Origin: Tetragonia tetragonoides
Lineage: Eukaryota > Streptophyta > Magnoliopsida > Caryophyllales > Aizoaceae
Length of the DNA stretch: 64,000 nucleotides
Direction of reading: 5' to 3'
Assembly: GCA_038025085.1 (NCBI GenBank)
Contig: CM076140.1
Coordinates: 6,373,501 to 6,437,500, forward strand
Shown here: positions 1 to 38,208 of the stretch, one piece after another
How positions within the stretch are numbered: the first letter of the stretch is position 1
How the letters are laid out: every line of letters starts with the position of its first letter
Program-made: the position numbers and the translations under genes
The notes under the pieces: generated by a model
Told to the model about the DNA's origin: nothing
Seen by the model: only the letters and a program-made list of their open reading frames with translations
The model's database searches: none

Positions 1-182
1 ATTTAATTTTGTCCAAAAGAGTACGGGACTACACTATCTTTGATTGCTATATATGTTCTGTTCCGTTGTTTTAGTTGTCATTGTGTTTCATCGTTGGGCG
101 GTATTTTAATGAACTATACTAAATCTTTCCTGTATCTATCTTAGTCTTTATTAGCTTGTTGACGTGGTTTCATTCTCTTCAG
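1..182 (+). other. probable 5' UTR intron of the BEACH gene
   Basis: No coding potential is seen. The stretch is T-rich and ends in a good 3' splice site (pyrimidine-rich tctcttcag ending at 182), so the leader of the following gene is probably spliced and its first non-coding exon and promoter lie left of the window. This is inferred from the splice-site shape only. Confidence 0.45.
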
Positions 183-236
183 GTTGCATTAAATTATTTG
201 ACATGAGTGCATGCTAGGTCGAAAAAGAGTGATAAA
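183..236 (+). promoter_or_regulatory. 5' leader with two upstream ATGs
   Basis: The leader exon carries an ATG at 203 that opens a four-codon reading frame ending in TAG at 217. A second ATG at 211 opens an 18-codon frame ending in TAG at 267 and overlapping the main start. The main ATG at 237 has A at -3 and G at +4, a strong context, while the upstream ATGs have weaker ones. The in-frame GTG at 207 is not a credible eukaryotic start. Modest translational control is possible if the mapped leader is right. Confidence 0.4.
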
Positions 237-27897
<27,661 letters not shown>

Positions 27898-28729
27898 GGT
27901 GACTTATTGAAGATGGTTGGTAATCGATGTAAACACAAGGTATACCGTATATCCGTGCTGTGTTGCGGGTATTCACAGCCAGATTGTCAAGATACTGTAT
28001 TTAGTCCACATTGCGATCTGCCAATCAGGATTGTATAATATGTATCACAGTTTCATGTATAACAGGTAGCATGAGTGCACAAAATAGTTTGCTACAGGAA
28101 TGTTAGGCAAAAATTTTGACTTGATTGAGTTGTAAATTCCTCACTGTGTAGTGTGTACACAGATAGGCTGTAATCCCACATTGCTCAATTTTTGGCTATT
28201 CAAGAAAATAAAGGTTTACATTTGCTGAATTCTTTACTTAAACTCCAGATTGCATGTAATTTATTTAATTATTTAGGCTTCTAAAGCATTGAGATTTGAG
28301 AGGCAGCTGTTACTGTAAGAGGTAGTTTGACAATTATGGAACAGTTAAAGGTGACAAATTTTGGATTCCTTCACTTATGAAACAGTAGAATTTAGATGGG
28401 AAATGCTATGTATACACTGGTACATCCTTTTCTTTGTGTGTGTCTCTCTCTTCTCCCCTTTTTCATAATTTCCCAAATCAAGTACCTATTTTCAAAGTTG
28501 TATGGTGGATCTATATTTTCACCTCACACAAAAATGTGTACTCCTAACTATCTATCAATATCCGAATTCCGATGGTATATCCTACACGGGACGCTGCCAC
28601 TTTGCCTAGTCACCTAGATTTGTGAACTTGTGAACGAAGAAGTGGGTGGTGTGTAAGTTTGAACCTGGATTTTCAAGGGACTTCTAGAGGATTTTCCCTT
28701 TTAATGCAAGTGTCAAGTGATGTACCAAC
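27898..28729 (+). other. 3' UTR and downstream flank of BEACH gene
   Basis: No coding potential is seen. An AATAAA at 28207-28212, about 310 bases after the stop codon, is a plausible polyadenylation signal. The rest is AT-rich sequence without recognisable features. Confidence 0.4.
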
Positions 28730-28940
28730 AAGGGTGGTGATCTAGTGGTTTCAAACTTACTCCCAAGTGGTTTCGTAAGGCAAGGTCATGGGTTCGAATC
28801 CCCATTCCCTCCCTCCCCCCAACAATATGTTCATTGTTGAACACGAGAGCCGAACATGATGTAGCAGGGGGTGCCATTTTGATTTATTTCTAGACTTAGA
28901 CTTGCACCTTTGTTTTGCTCTTTTGACTTAGAGTTACCCC
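28730..28940 (+). mobile_element. tRNA-derived SINE
   Basis: The segment contains an A-box-like tgatctagtggt (about 28737) and a perfect B-box ggttcgaatcc (about 28790), the internal RNA polymerase III promoter pair. These are followed by a pyrimidine-rich stretch and unrelated body sequence. It cannot fold as a proper tRNA, so it is read as a SINE. Its 3' boundary is uncertain. Confidence 0.6.
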
Positions 28941-28972
28941 TGATCGAGCTACTTCTTGCTACGACAGGAGAA

Positions 28973-29203
28973 TTAGCCGACTAATTTCTTTCTTAGCTTG
29001 TTTGTCTTTGCTTTGATTCCAGTGGGCTTCCGCCTTGGTATATCATCTAATTCTCCATCATCAGCAGCATTTACTGGCACAGTATTATAAACGGGCACAA
29101 GTACATTATCGTCGACTTCGACAATATCCTGATCAATGTTAGCTGCTCCACTGAAATGTGCTTCACTTGTTTCAAGTTCTTTTTTCTTATTTTTTTGAAC
29201 CAC
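28973..29203 (-). CDS. hypothetical 76-aa reading frame, possible gene fragment
   Basis: ATG to TAA, 76 codons, with an acidic middle (DQDIVEVDDNVLVPVY) and a basic C-terminus (RRKPTGIKAKTNKLRKKLVG). Composition looks protein-like rather than random, with a biased charge pattern resembling the C-terminal tail of a larger nuclear or transposon-derived protein. I do not recognise the family. No neighbouring exon with a clear splice site was found and no promoter is evident. It may be a truncated exon left by a mobile element. Confidence 0.3.
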   Translation of the reverse strand: MVQKNKKKELETSEAHFSGAANIDQDIVEVDDNVLVPVYNTVPVNAADDGELDDIPRRKPTGIKAKTNKLRKKLVG

Positions 29204-29699
29204 AAAAATTCATAATTCGGAAGTTTGAGCGATAGAACACATTATCGCAACTCAAGAGTTCAACCAAAAACAAAAAAAAAAAAAAAAAATAGTTTAAGCT
29301 AATAAAAAGTAAAAGCCTCAAAATATAACAAAACGAATCCAAATACCCTCAAAATGTAACCAACCAACCTATCTACAACCTACTTTTGCAGCAAAAAAAA
29401 AACAACTACTGCAAACAAAACCGTGATAAACAGAACTACTGGGAGGCTCATAAAGAAGCCAACCCAGTACTCACCTGGCCGGAGCTTCCTATCCACGGGA
29501 GCTCCCCGGACAGAGATGAAAATGGAGTAGAACATACTTACCAAAGATAAAATAACGTCACCAAAGATAAAGAAAACCCCAAACCCTTTTTATACGCATT
29601 AAGTATCCCTCCTAAATCTCCCTTCCCACTGCTCGATGAGCTTGAATCAACCCTAGCTGCAGCAATCTAATACAGTCCCCGTTGCAGCAGTCTCCGTTA
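29204..29699. other. intergenic, no gene seen
   Basis: A-rich intergenic DNA, including an A run near 29272-29289 and another near 29393-29402. No reading frame or element end is convincing. Confidence 0.4.
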
Positions 29700-29703
29700 T
29701 CCC

Positions 29704-29890
29704 CAGGGGCGGAGCGAGGGGGGACCAGTGGAGGCTGTGCCCTCCCCCCCCCCCCCCATGATTCAGAAAAGTTTGTTAAAATGTTATATCTTGTACCCTC
29801 TTGACATATGTTTGTCATAGCTCAGCTGGTGGGGAGCGTGAGTACTGTTTTGCGGCCTGATCAACGGATCAAGTCTCTTCGTTTAATTTT
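29704..29890. mobile_element. possible hAT-like terminus with tRNA-like stretch
   Basis: The sequence caggggcggagcgaggg at 29704 resembles the common CAGGGGCGGAGC terminus of plant hAT elements. It is followed by a C14 tract (29744-29757) and, near 29820, tagctcagctggtggggagc, which looks like a tRNA A-box region. No matching right end was found, so this is a truncated or composite remnant. Confidence 0.35.
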
Positions 29891-32038
29891 GTCTCTTTTT
29901 TTTCTTTTTAAATTATAAATTTGATAAGAAAAGTAATTCTGTGTACACAAAAATACACTATTTAGATAAAAATAACTTGTAATATCTACTATATAAATAT
30001 AAATATAAATAACTTGTAACTTGTAATATAAATATTTATATACTATATTTGTACAAAAAAATTGTATGAGATTGTCTCATTAATGAAACGAATGTCAATT
30101 TTAATAAAAACAGGAAAATTTTGGTCCCCAGATAAAAAAAATTTAAGAAAATCCTTAACAAGGTCAGTTTGAAGATTTTGGTAAAAGGTTTGTTGCTCTA
30201 TGCCATCTATTTCAGGCAACGCAAGAAGATGTTCGAGACATCCATCTTCGCCCAATAATTCGCAAGTATTATTTCGTTGATTCCATCCATACTGAAATGA
30301 ATACGTACACAGCATACATATATTTAATAAACAACAAATAAAGCTGCTCTTTCTCCCCCCCTTCAACACAACAAAACCATCATTCAACACAATACGACCA
30401 AACACGAGACGACTCAACACGACTCAACACGACCTATTTGACAGCTCTAAATTTAGAGCCTTCTAAATTTAGAGCCTTCTATTTTAATTTTGTTTTGTCA
30501 CACCACTAAAATATATATAATATTTGTGGTTTTAAATTAGTATAATTTATTTGGTTATATGTAGTTGTTCTTATGCATGCATATAGCTTAGTATATTCTA
30601 TGTATATATTTATATAGCTAGTTTGAACAGATTTTTGGAGTTAGCTTGCAAAGTAATGACTAAATTAATTCAATTTACACTATAAGCTCATATGTGTGTT
30701 TAAGACTGGATTATTTAGCCTTTGAAAGTGTATGAAAAGACTTTTAATTAAGATTATTGCATTTAGTTGCAAATAATCATGGTTTGAAACGCGCGATCAA
30801 ACTCACTGTACATACACAGTGCATACATGTGATATGTATTTAATATTATTATTTTTTTCTTTTTTTGCTTAAATTGAATATGCATAGTTTATTATTCGAT
30901 CTAGGTACAAATGTATGGTAGATACATATACGACCCTCTTAATAATAATATAAATATATACGACCCTCTTAATAATAATATAAATGTAAAGACATAAACT
31001 AGCTTGGGAAAATGGATTGGACTAATGTACATAACTAACCCCCTCCGATCCTTTTCGTTTTAACATTTACACTTTTTTCTTTGATCCATCACTCATTCTA
31101 CGTCATTCCCTTAAATAGTATGGTTTGTTGTTAAAATGACTTAATTGCCCTTTCATTAATCTCTCTTTATTTTTGTGACTCAGACCCCTCCGCTACCCCA
31201 CTCACTTCCTCTCTCCTACATGTCCAACCATCACCAGTAGGCTTACGGGTGGTCTACAAATGTCGTTGATTTCCAGTTGTTGGCGGAGGATGGAGATGGT
31301 GGGTAGATCTAGTGAGGCGAGAAAATGGGGTGAGATGGAGGTGGTTATGTGTTTGAGTAGTAGCGATAATGACTGGCTTTGTGTGTCTATTGCTTAATAA
31401 CAACTGAAAGGAAATTGCGACATAAATAACGGTATTTATCTTGACATGTTGTTAATTTACCATAAACATAATAATGGTCGATGATGTTTATAGTTAAAAA
31501 GATAGAGTTTAATATGTATATGTAACTCCACATAAGTTGTCTTGAAAACCTCTTCTGTTTAGTAGTACAACTAGGTCCAACAATCTCTCCCGCATTCATG
31601 TATACCCGCTCCATTCACCCCTAATAAATGAGTGAAAACCTGATTAAATGGATTTTTTAACGGGTGGTAGATGGATGGGTGGTGGGATTCGGGTGATAGA
31701 TTTTTCACCCATGAATCCAACCCGTGAATCCACCCATCACCCGTTTAATATTTTAATATATTTAAAAAGAAAAAAAAACTTAAACCCTTCGTGTTTTCAT
31801 CGGCCAATCTAAAATGTAAATTCGAGATTCACCAAAAAAAATGTAATAAATTCGATATTCACTCCAAAAAAAAAATGTAAATTCGAGATACACCCAAGAG
31901 AGAAAAATAAAATAAAACGGGTTGCCGGGTTACAAATACAGTTGTCAACGCCCTTTGGTCCCTTTGGGCCTTTAAAGTTTAAACCTCTCGTTACGGGTTA
32001 TCGGGTTAGAACTTTTAGAAAGAAGTAGCAGAGAGAGG
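29891..32038. other. AT-rich intergenic region with small repeats
   Basis: No gene is supported. Visible structures are a palindrome ctctaaatttagag near 30454-30467 with a second half-copy next to it; a 30-bp tandem duplication (30931-30960 and 30961-30990); a Stowaway-like end ccccctccgatccttttcg near 31040 without a partner; and an imperfect hairpin of GGGTG motifs at about 31660-31745. About three copies of an aatgtaaattcgagat motif follow around 31810-31890. The last 100 bases should contain the promoter of the next gene, but I see no clear TATA box. Confidence 0.5.
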
Positions 32039-34612
32039 ATGGGAGGGAAAGGGAAGAAGAGGAGAGAGAAAAACTACCTAGCCGCTCATGGCGGCAACAA
32101 TCGTCTTCCACCGCCCCCCAGTTCTTCTTCACTCAATGCTTTGCCCTCTAAACTCCGTGCACTCATGTCTTTGACTTCTTCTTCTTCTTTTTCTCTTCAA
32201 GGTTCGCTCTTCTGAGTTTTTCAACAACAAAAAAACTCTATCTTTGTACCTTTTTGCATTTTGATCCTGTTTAACTTTGATTTTGTGGGTTTATGCTTTC
32301 AGGGTCTGGCCCAGATTCAGGAAACACTCAAAGGAAGAATAAGAAAGATGAAAAGGTACGTCTTTTACTAATTTCTAATGTTTCTCATTGCTGATTATTT
32401 TGTGAAAATGTATAATTTGAAGCAATTAGGGGTATAGTAAACACGATTTGCTATTGCATTTATATTTGATTTTTCATTTAACTCGTTCCGAATTTCCAAT
32501 GTGTAAAACCCTAGCCTTGAGATTTACTGTTGAAGAAGCTATGTTGGGGATTAGTCAAATTTGGACCCCCCTCGTCCTATACCTAGAAATTTTACTAGTT
32601 TAAGCACTTCACACTGGGTTCACTTTAAAGTCCATGGGAACATTTGAGATGATAAACAGATTACTGAGTGCATAATGAAGTACTTTGTAGCTGGAATTAG
32701 ATTAAAATGAAATATTTCATGTTGCAGCAAGTATCTTGTAATGAATGGCTTCAACCACTAGCCATGGGTTTGTGTTGAACCTAGGATATGCTATAAGTTG
32801 CAGGGGCTTTCAATGTATGTTTTTTTTCTGAAAGGTAGTGTGTGCCGTGTGGTGTTGCTCATGTGGTTGAAATGCGGGGAAGACATAGTGTCGTGGATTT
32901 TAGAGAAAGCATTGAATTCATCAACCAGTTCTGGCTAGGTCCTGTCTCGATTTCCGGAGCAAATAAAGCCTTGAGAAAGCCTGTGGAAGTTGGAACACAA
33001 CTCTAATTTCTGTAATGATTTGCTCATTTTTCTTTCAGATAAATAACTCATTTTATTCGTTAATGTAAACTCAGCTACATCTCAAGAGTAGCAAAACAAA
33101 ACACCAAGAGCACAAATCCTATAATAGCATCCTTCAATTCACCCCTACCTTCTATGTTCTAGGAATCATTACTATGTTTTCTTATAATGAATCAACTGCA
33201 AAATGAATTTCCTTTGTTTCTTGGTTCCATCCCACATGTTTCTTGGTTCCATCCCACATGTTTCTTAATATAAAGCTTCATCGACATAAGGGAGCTGGTG
33301 GGTGGGGGCCTGGGGGGGCAAAATATTTGCAGCTTAGGGAAGGTGAAAGTTCCAAATTTCCTTGTAGAAATGCTGAACAGAAAAGAAGTTCAGCGCTATA
33401 TGTTAATGACCATAGTCTTAGAATCTTGCTGTGCCAGGTGTATGATTTATGGATTTGAAGATTGAACTTTTATCTTATTGCAGAAACCTACCTCAGAAGC
33501 TAAGTTCGAGTCTAAAGGCACTGGAATTAAAGATGAAGAGGACAAAAATTTGGCAATGCCTCTAGTTGCAGAGGAGAACAGAGAAAATGATAACAGTGAT
33601 GCGAATGAAGAGAAGAAGAAGAAGAAGAAAAGAAAGAGGAAGCAGGTGAATGACCTCCGGTTTGAATCTGAGATGGAAAAGTTGGGGGCTCTTTCAAAAC
33701 GACGACAGCGGAAAAAAGAGTAAGCCTTCTTCACATTCTTGGTAGTTGGTACTGAATTGGACATGATGCATGCATTAGCATGAGTGGGCAAGTGAATGAA
33801 GGTTTAGCATGTGACTTCATATCCAATGTCTACAAGTAACAACCACTTATCTCCGGCAGGTTATGTACATGACAGCCGCCCTCCCCGTATTCCCTCCCTG
33901 GTTCTGCTCTGTGTTTTGAGTTGATTGCCAATAAGCATTGTGAAAGGTTTGCTCACCAGTATCTTTGATACTGGTTACACCTATGCTCCTTCCCTTTCAA
34001 AAACTTGATGGATCATAACTTGGTCTAGTATCCTTCACAAAAAATAGGAAAGAAATCATTCCTGCCCTACTCCCGACCCGGCCTTGGGCCAAATTTTTTT
34101 TTTTTTTTAAGTCATTCCCACTTTTTATTAAAGAGAGTCTGGATAATGGAGCTAAATGAATCCGCGATGCAATGCGCTACAATGTCCTCCTCCCCCCCCC
34201 CCCCCCCCCCAAAAAAAAAAAAAAAAGTTTTGTTGCATACTCCTGTTGATCAAGCCTCATATTGCAGGTATTTTAAAGCTAAGAAAAAGAAACAGAAGAA
34301 GGGAAACACAGTGCAGATGCTTGACCTTCCACAGCGCGATGAAGTCAAATTTGGGGAAGTTGTTCAAGCTCCACCAAAATTGGCAGTAATTCCCAAGGTA
34401 AATCTCTTCTACCCTCATACCATGTTGGTTCGTTGTTATGTATTGACTAAAAAACTGATTCTTGTCTTGTACAGGCACCCAAGAAGCCTCTGGATGCTTC
34501 ACGTGAAAGGCTTCGTTTACAGGCTATTGAGGCCTACAGAAATAGTAAAGGATGGAGCACTAGATTAGGAATTAAGCTTCCTTCTATAAGCCCATCCCCA
34601 GATTTGCAATAA
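32039..34612 (+). CDS. small lysine-rich protein, CCDC137-like (five exons)
   Basis: Exons 32039-32201, 32303-32355, 33484-33719, 34268-34397 and 34475-34612 join in frame to 239 aa, all GT-AG. The N-terminus is basic (MGGKGKKRREKNYLAAHGG). The middle has an acidic stretch followed by a long Lys/Arg tract (EEKKKKKKRKRKQVND) that looks like a nucleolar localisation signal. Residues about 151-165 are again Lys-rich (YFKAKKKKQKKGN). The C-terminus has a charged helix (SRERLRLQAIEAYRNSKGWS) resembling the end of CCDC137-type nuclear proteins. That family match is from memory and tentative; a nuclear or nucleolar, possibly ribosome-biogenesis, role is inference from composition. The start ATG is the first in a purine-rich leader. 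Its intron 3 carries a C19-A16 tract (34192-34226). Confidence 0.8.
33217..33260. repeat. 22-bp tandem duplication
   Basis: Two perfect copies of a 22-bp unit beginning tttcttggttccatccc lie in intron 2 of the CCDC137-like gene. Probably a recent slippage event. Confidence 0.85.
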
Positions 34613-35112
34613 AATCTTCCTTGTTGTGCCACCAATTTTTTCTGTAGGAGTATATTTTTTCTTTTTTCAGTAAGAATTCGGATGTCTTTGTCTGCATACA
34701 ATGTGGAAAAATATTATAGATGACGAGGATTGCTGTCTCCTTTAGACCATTGTAATATCTTATGGATTACATCATGGAGTAAAATGGGTAAAAAAAAGGT
34801 GTTACTTTTATGATTTATCCATATTTGCAATCAACAATTTTCAGTGTCTAGCCTTTTGATTCCTGAAACAGCAGCCACAGGAAGTGTGGAAGCAGCAAGC
34901 AGATATTACAAGTAAGCTTCACGAAGACAAGCAGTATGAAAAAAATCGAGGATTTACGCCTCAAAGGTGAGATTTGGTTGAGGCAGGGAGCTGAACATAT
35001 ATATAGGGATAATCTGTTACTGTCTAGTTTCATCGTTCAGCTGTGCATAAGCATACTTGCAATTTTTTTATTAGGGAGAAGGGACTAGGGAGGGACATTT
35101 TCCTGAATTTCC
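34613..35112. other. convergent 3' flanks
   Basis: This 500-bp spacer separates the 3' ends of the convergent CCDC137-like and first CYP704 genes. An AATAAA overlaps the stop codon of the former (34608-34613). No further gene is seen. Confidence 0.5.
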
Positions 35113-37639
35113 CTATTTCCTGGGGAAAGCACAAACATATAAGCCACCATCAATATGAAGGTTTATCATTGTCTTGTAATTGACTGTACTACTCTCATCC
35201 CCGAGTTTAAAGACGAAGCTGCTTAACAGAACAGCAGAGAAGATCTTCATCTGCCTGTATGCAAATTCCCTACCGAGACAAATGCGTGGGCCGGCCTATT
35301 AAAAACCAGCAAACTTGATTAAAATTTTACGGGGGCAATCAAAATGAAAATATTCTGATAGGGAAAAAGAAAGCAATGCATTTTTGCAATTCTATCAACC
35401 TGAAAAGCTGTAAACTTAAAGGGACTCTCTGGCTGGAAGACACCATTGTGATTAAGCCATCTTTCTGGTCGGAAATCTTCTGCATCGTCGCCCCAAATAT
35501 ATTTCATCCTTCCCATTGCGTAGGGTTGGTAAGCCACCATGTCTCCTTTATTCACGCTATGACCATCAGGGAGTGTATCATCAGAAAAACAGATCTTCGC
35601 ATCCTGTAATACACATGGGAATAAATTCTTCATGCCATGTAATCATGTCTCGTTCTATGGTCTTCAATGTATAAATACTGAACTACTCTATTATGTATTT
35701 GGTCCCCTTTGCAATCACAGAAATGTAGGAAAAGTAAGAAAGAAAAGAACAAACATTGTGTGAACGGCCTGAAAGTAATAGTATATTTTTCGGTTACAAG
35801 TAACAGTACCACTGGAACTGCGGGATGGAGTCTGAGAGTCTCAGTCAAGGCAGCGTGTAGATACTGCATCTGTTCAAGTGACTCTTCACTCAAATTGGTT
35901 GCAAATTCTGTGTAGTTCTGTACCTTCATCATGTTGGTTACTTTCCTGACTTCTTCAGCCACCTTTTCCTGTACTAGTTGGTGCTTACAAAGCATGTAAA
36001 TAAACCAAGAAAGGGTAGCGGCCGTGGTGTCCTTGCCAGCAATCACAAAGTTCAAAATTATGTCTCTCAGGTACTTAGGATCAGTGTTGTTCAACTGCAA
36101 GAATCTGGACAAGATATCATCCTTCTTCATCTGCATTTCCCCACAACACGAAGTCACGAACATTAGTTAATTGATATGCGAACGATACAATAGATTTTCT
36201 CTTGGCAGAGACATATGATCATAGAGGATTCAGGTGGTTACTGTGTGCTTACAGAGAAGTTGCCTTGTGACTTGCCCATGAGCTCAATTTTGTTATTGAT
36301 CAATTTGTACACAAAATCATCAACAATTTTGATGTCTTCCTTGAGCTTAGCCTCTGAACCAATGTTGAAGAATTTACTGATTGGCCAGAAGATGTCAACA
36401 TACCGATATAGGGTTGAAGCACTTGCATCATCGAAAGTTTTACTAAACCTATTACTTTCTTCATTTGAGCCACACATACTGTCCAGATCAATTCCAAATG
36501 CAACTTTGAATATGGAATCTAATGTCGATTTCATGAACAAATCCTACACAAGATGAGACCAGGTTAATTGTTCCAACAACCACACATGTATGTCAAGAGA
36601 AATAGATTTGTTCAACGCTATAGTGCGCCATCTTACTTGGATATCCATGATTTGGTTGGCATTTGCAGCATTAGCTATTACATTAGCTAGTTTTACTACG
36701 TTATCCCGGAATATTACGCTGCTGAAATCCCTTAACACCCTCGTCGAGAACTCATGGCTAGAGACTTTCCTTTGGTTGCGCCATTTTTCTCCATCCACTG
36801 AAAAAATTCCGTCACCTAGTAGATCTCTTAGATTGTAATAGTTATAATCCCCCTGAAATTTTCGCGCACAAAAAAGAGATACTATTACTCATGAATGATA
36901 GTTCTTTAATGAAAATTTGAGCCTTTAAACCATGGTTGCTTGTGTCAATTAGCTTAGTAGTAATTTATAAAGTACTGTAAGCTTGGATCATCTCCATTTA
37001 AAATTCTAGCTCATTTCTTAATTGGTCTATTTAAAAAATTTATGGAGATTTCATTCAAGCTTCCCAAACAAAGCATAATTAGCACCAAAACATAAGCATC
37101 CATGAAAACTCATATACAATACTTCAAAGCTAACTAAAGATCAAAGGGGGTGACTAAATTTGCTTAAATGAAGCATCCAAGAAAGCTAGCTCTATTTGGC
37201 ATAACAACAACTACCCCAAGAAGTCAAAATCATAGCATTAAAATCACAAACTGTGAGCAAAGAAAAGAAAAAAAAAGGTACTCATGAAATTACTAATTTG
37301 GGCTAGTGTAACCCTTACCTTGCCATAATTGTCAAAGTTGGTCTTGAGGATATACTCAACATTAGCAGGTTCAGAGGTATAAATCTCATATCTGAAAGGG
37401 GTCCACAGCCTGTAAGTCTTATACTGAGCTGCAAGATCAGTCATGTAATGATGAAGTCTCTTGAAGTTGAGCAGCTGGTGAAACGAGGTGCCTGCAATTG
37501 GGTGGTATTTTCTCTCTCCTCCATTTTTCTGTTTCTTCAAGTACTTGTTTTTCAGGAATCTCAAGGCTAGATAAGCTAAGATTGGAGGTGCTAAGATTGT
37601 CAAAGTTGTATAAATGAAATTTGAGATCTGGGTTTCCAT
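35113..37639 (-). CDS. cytochrome P450, CYP704 family (downstream tandem copy)
   Basis: Predicted fatty-acid omega-hydroxylase-type monooxygenase of the CYP86 clan, anchored in the ER membrane. Exons on the - strand: 37639-37319, 36852-36637, 36543-36253, 36130-35810, 35603-35400, 35295-35113, giving 511 aa, normal length. The N-terminus has a hydrophobic anchor (residues about 8-28). Diagnostic residues are all present: I-helix AGKDTT (307-312), ExxR as ETLR (373-376), FRPERW (427-432) and the heme-binding FQAGPRICLG with Cys457. Best match from memory is CYP704 (CYP704C1-like). Members hydroxylate long-chain fatty acids, some for pollen-wall or cutin precursors; the substrate here is unknown. 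It lies head-to-tail with a second CYP704 gene 560 bp upstream. It has one intron (36853-37318) that the neighbour lacks. Confidence 0.92.
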
Positions 37640-38201
37640 TATTGATTATTACCTTCAGCTGCCTAAGTATTTGGGTATATTATCATACTTTATGTATTAT
37701 GTCCTGCTGTTTTAGAGGGTGGTTGTGTTTTGTTTTTATAGTATATAATCTTGTTTGGTGGTACTCTATTTTGGTCTGCAAGCTCTCATTGTCATTTGTG
37801 AATACTCCCGTACGGTATTTATATTGCCACATCATCTTTGGTTAGTCATAGTCAAAAGATATCGAACTGAACCAAAACAGTCTGATTGGATATTTTGGAT
37901 TTGAAATATATTTTCATTTTTTAAAAATTTTTTGGCCTCACAGTTTCGGTTCGGGATTTGGGATTGGATGTTATTATTCTTCGGAAAATTTGCTGGAATA
38001 CATCTAATATCTTTGACGGTTCATTTATCCTTGATCGCGTAAACTAGTAAAGAAAATATAGAGAGGACAGGTAGAGATAAAATAAAACTCCAGAATTTAG
38101 AGAAATATGACAGCAGAACTAAGGGCTCTACTTCAAGAAGTAAGCAATTAGAAGTCATGACAAACCAAAAGGCAGCATTAGCATTAGCATTAGCATTAGC
38201 A
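37640..38201. other. spacer between the two CYP704 genes
   Basis: This stretch contains the promoter of the downstream copy and the 3' flank of the upstream one. No strong TATA box is seen just before 37639. The left end is a (GCATTA)n microsatellite (see 38174-38208). Confidence 0.5.
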
Positions 38202-38208
38202 TTAGCAT
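38174..38208. repeat. (GCATTA)n hexanucleotide microsatellite at the CYP704 stop codon
   Basis: About six perfect copies of gcatta. Its right edge contains the TAA stop (38204-38202, - strand) and the preceding TGC codon of the upstream CYP704 copy. Confidence 0.9.

Noticed and set aside
207..236. In-frame GTG-initiated extension upstream of the BEACH ATG
   Set aside because: GTG is not a normal start in plant nuclear genes and the ATG at 237 has a strong context.
28736..28810. Possible tRNA gene with a perfect B-box
   Set aside because: No acceptor or anticodon stem can be paired and the A-box is degenerate, so a SINE fits better.
30043..30420. 125-codon open frame on the - strand
   Set aside because: No recognisable motif, AT-rich composition and a simple-repeat start (cgactcaacacgactcaacacgac region); no splice or promoter support.
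31037..31240. Stowaway MITE suggested by ccccctccgatcc
   Set aside because: No complementary right end or TA duplication was found within several hundred bases.
34146..34568. Open frame running through C19-A16 into exon 4 of the CCDC137-like gene
   Set aside because: The N-terminal part is only translated homopolymer; the splice acceptor at 34267 and frame continuity support the spliced model.
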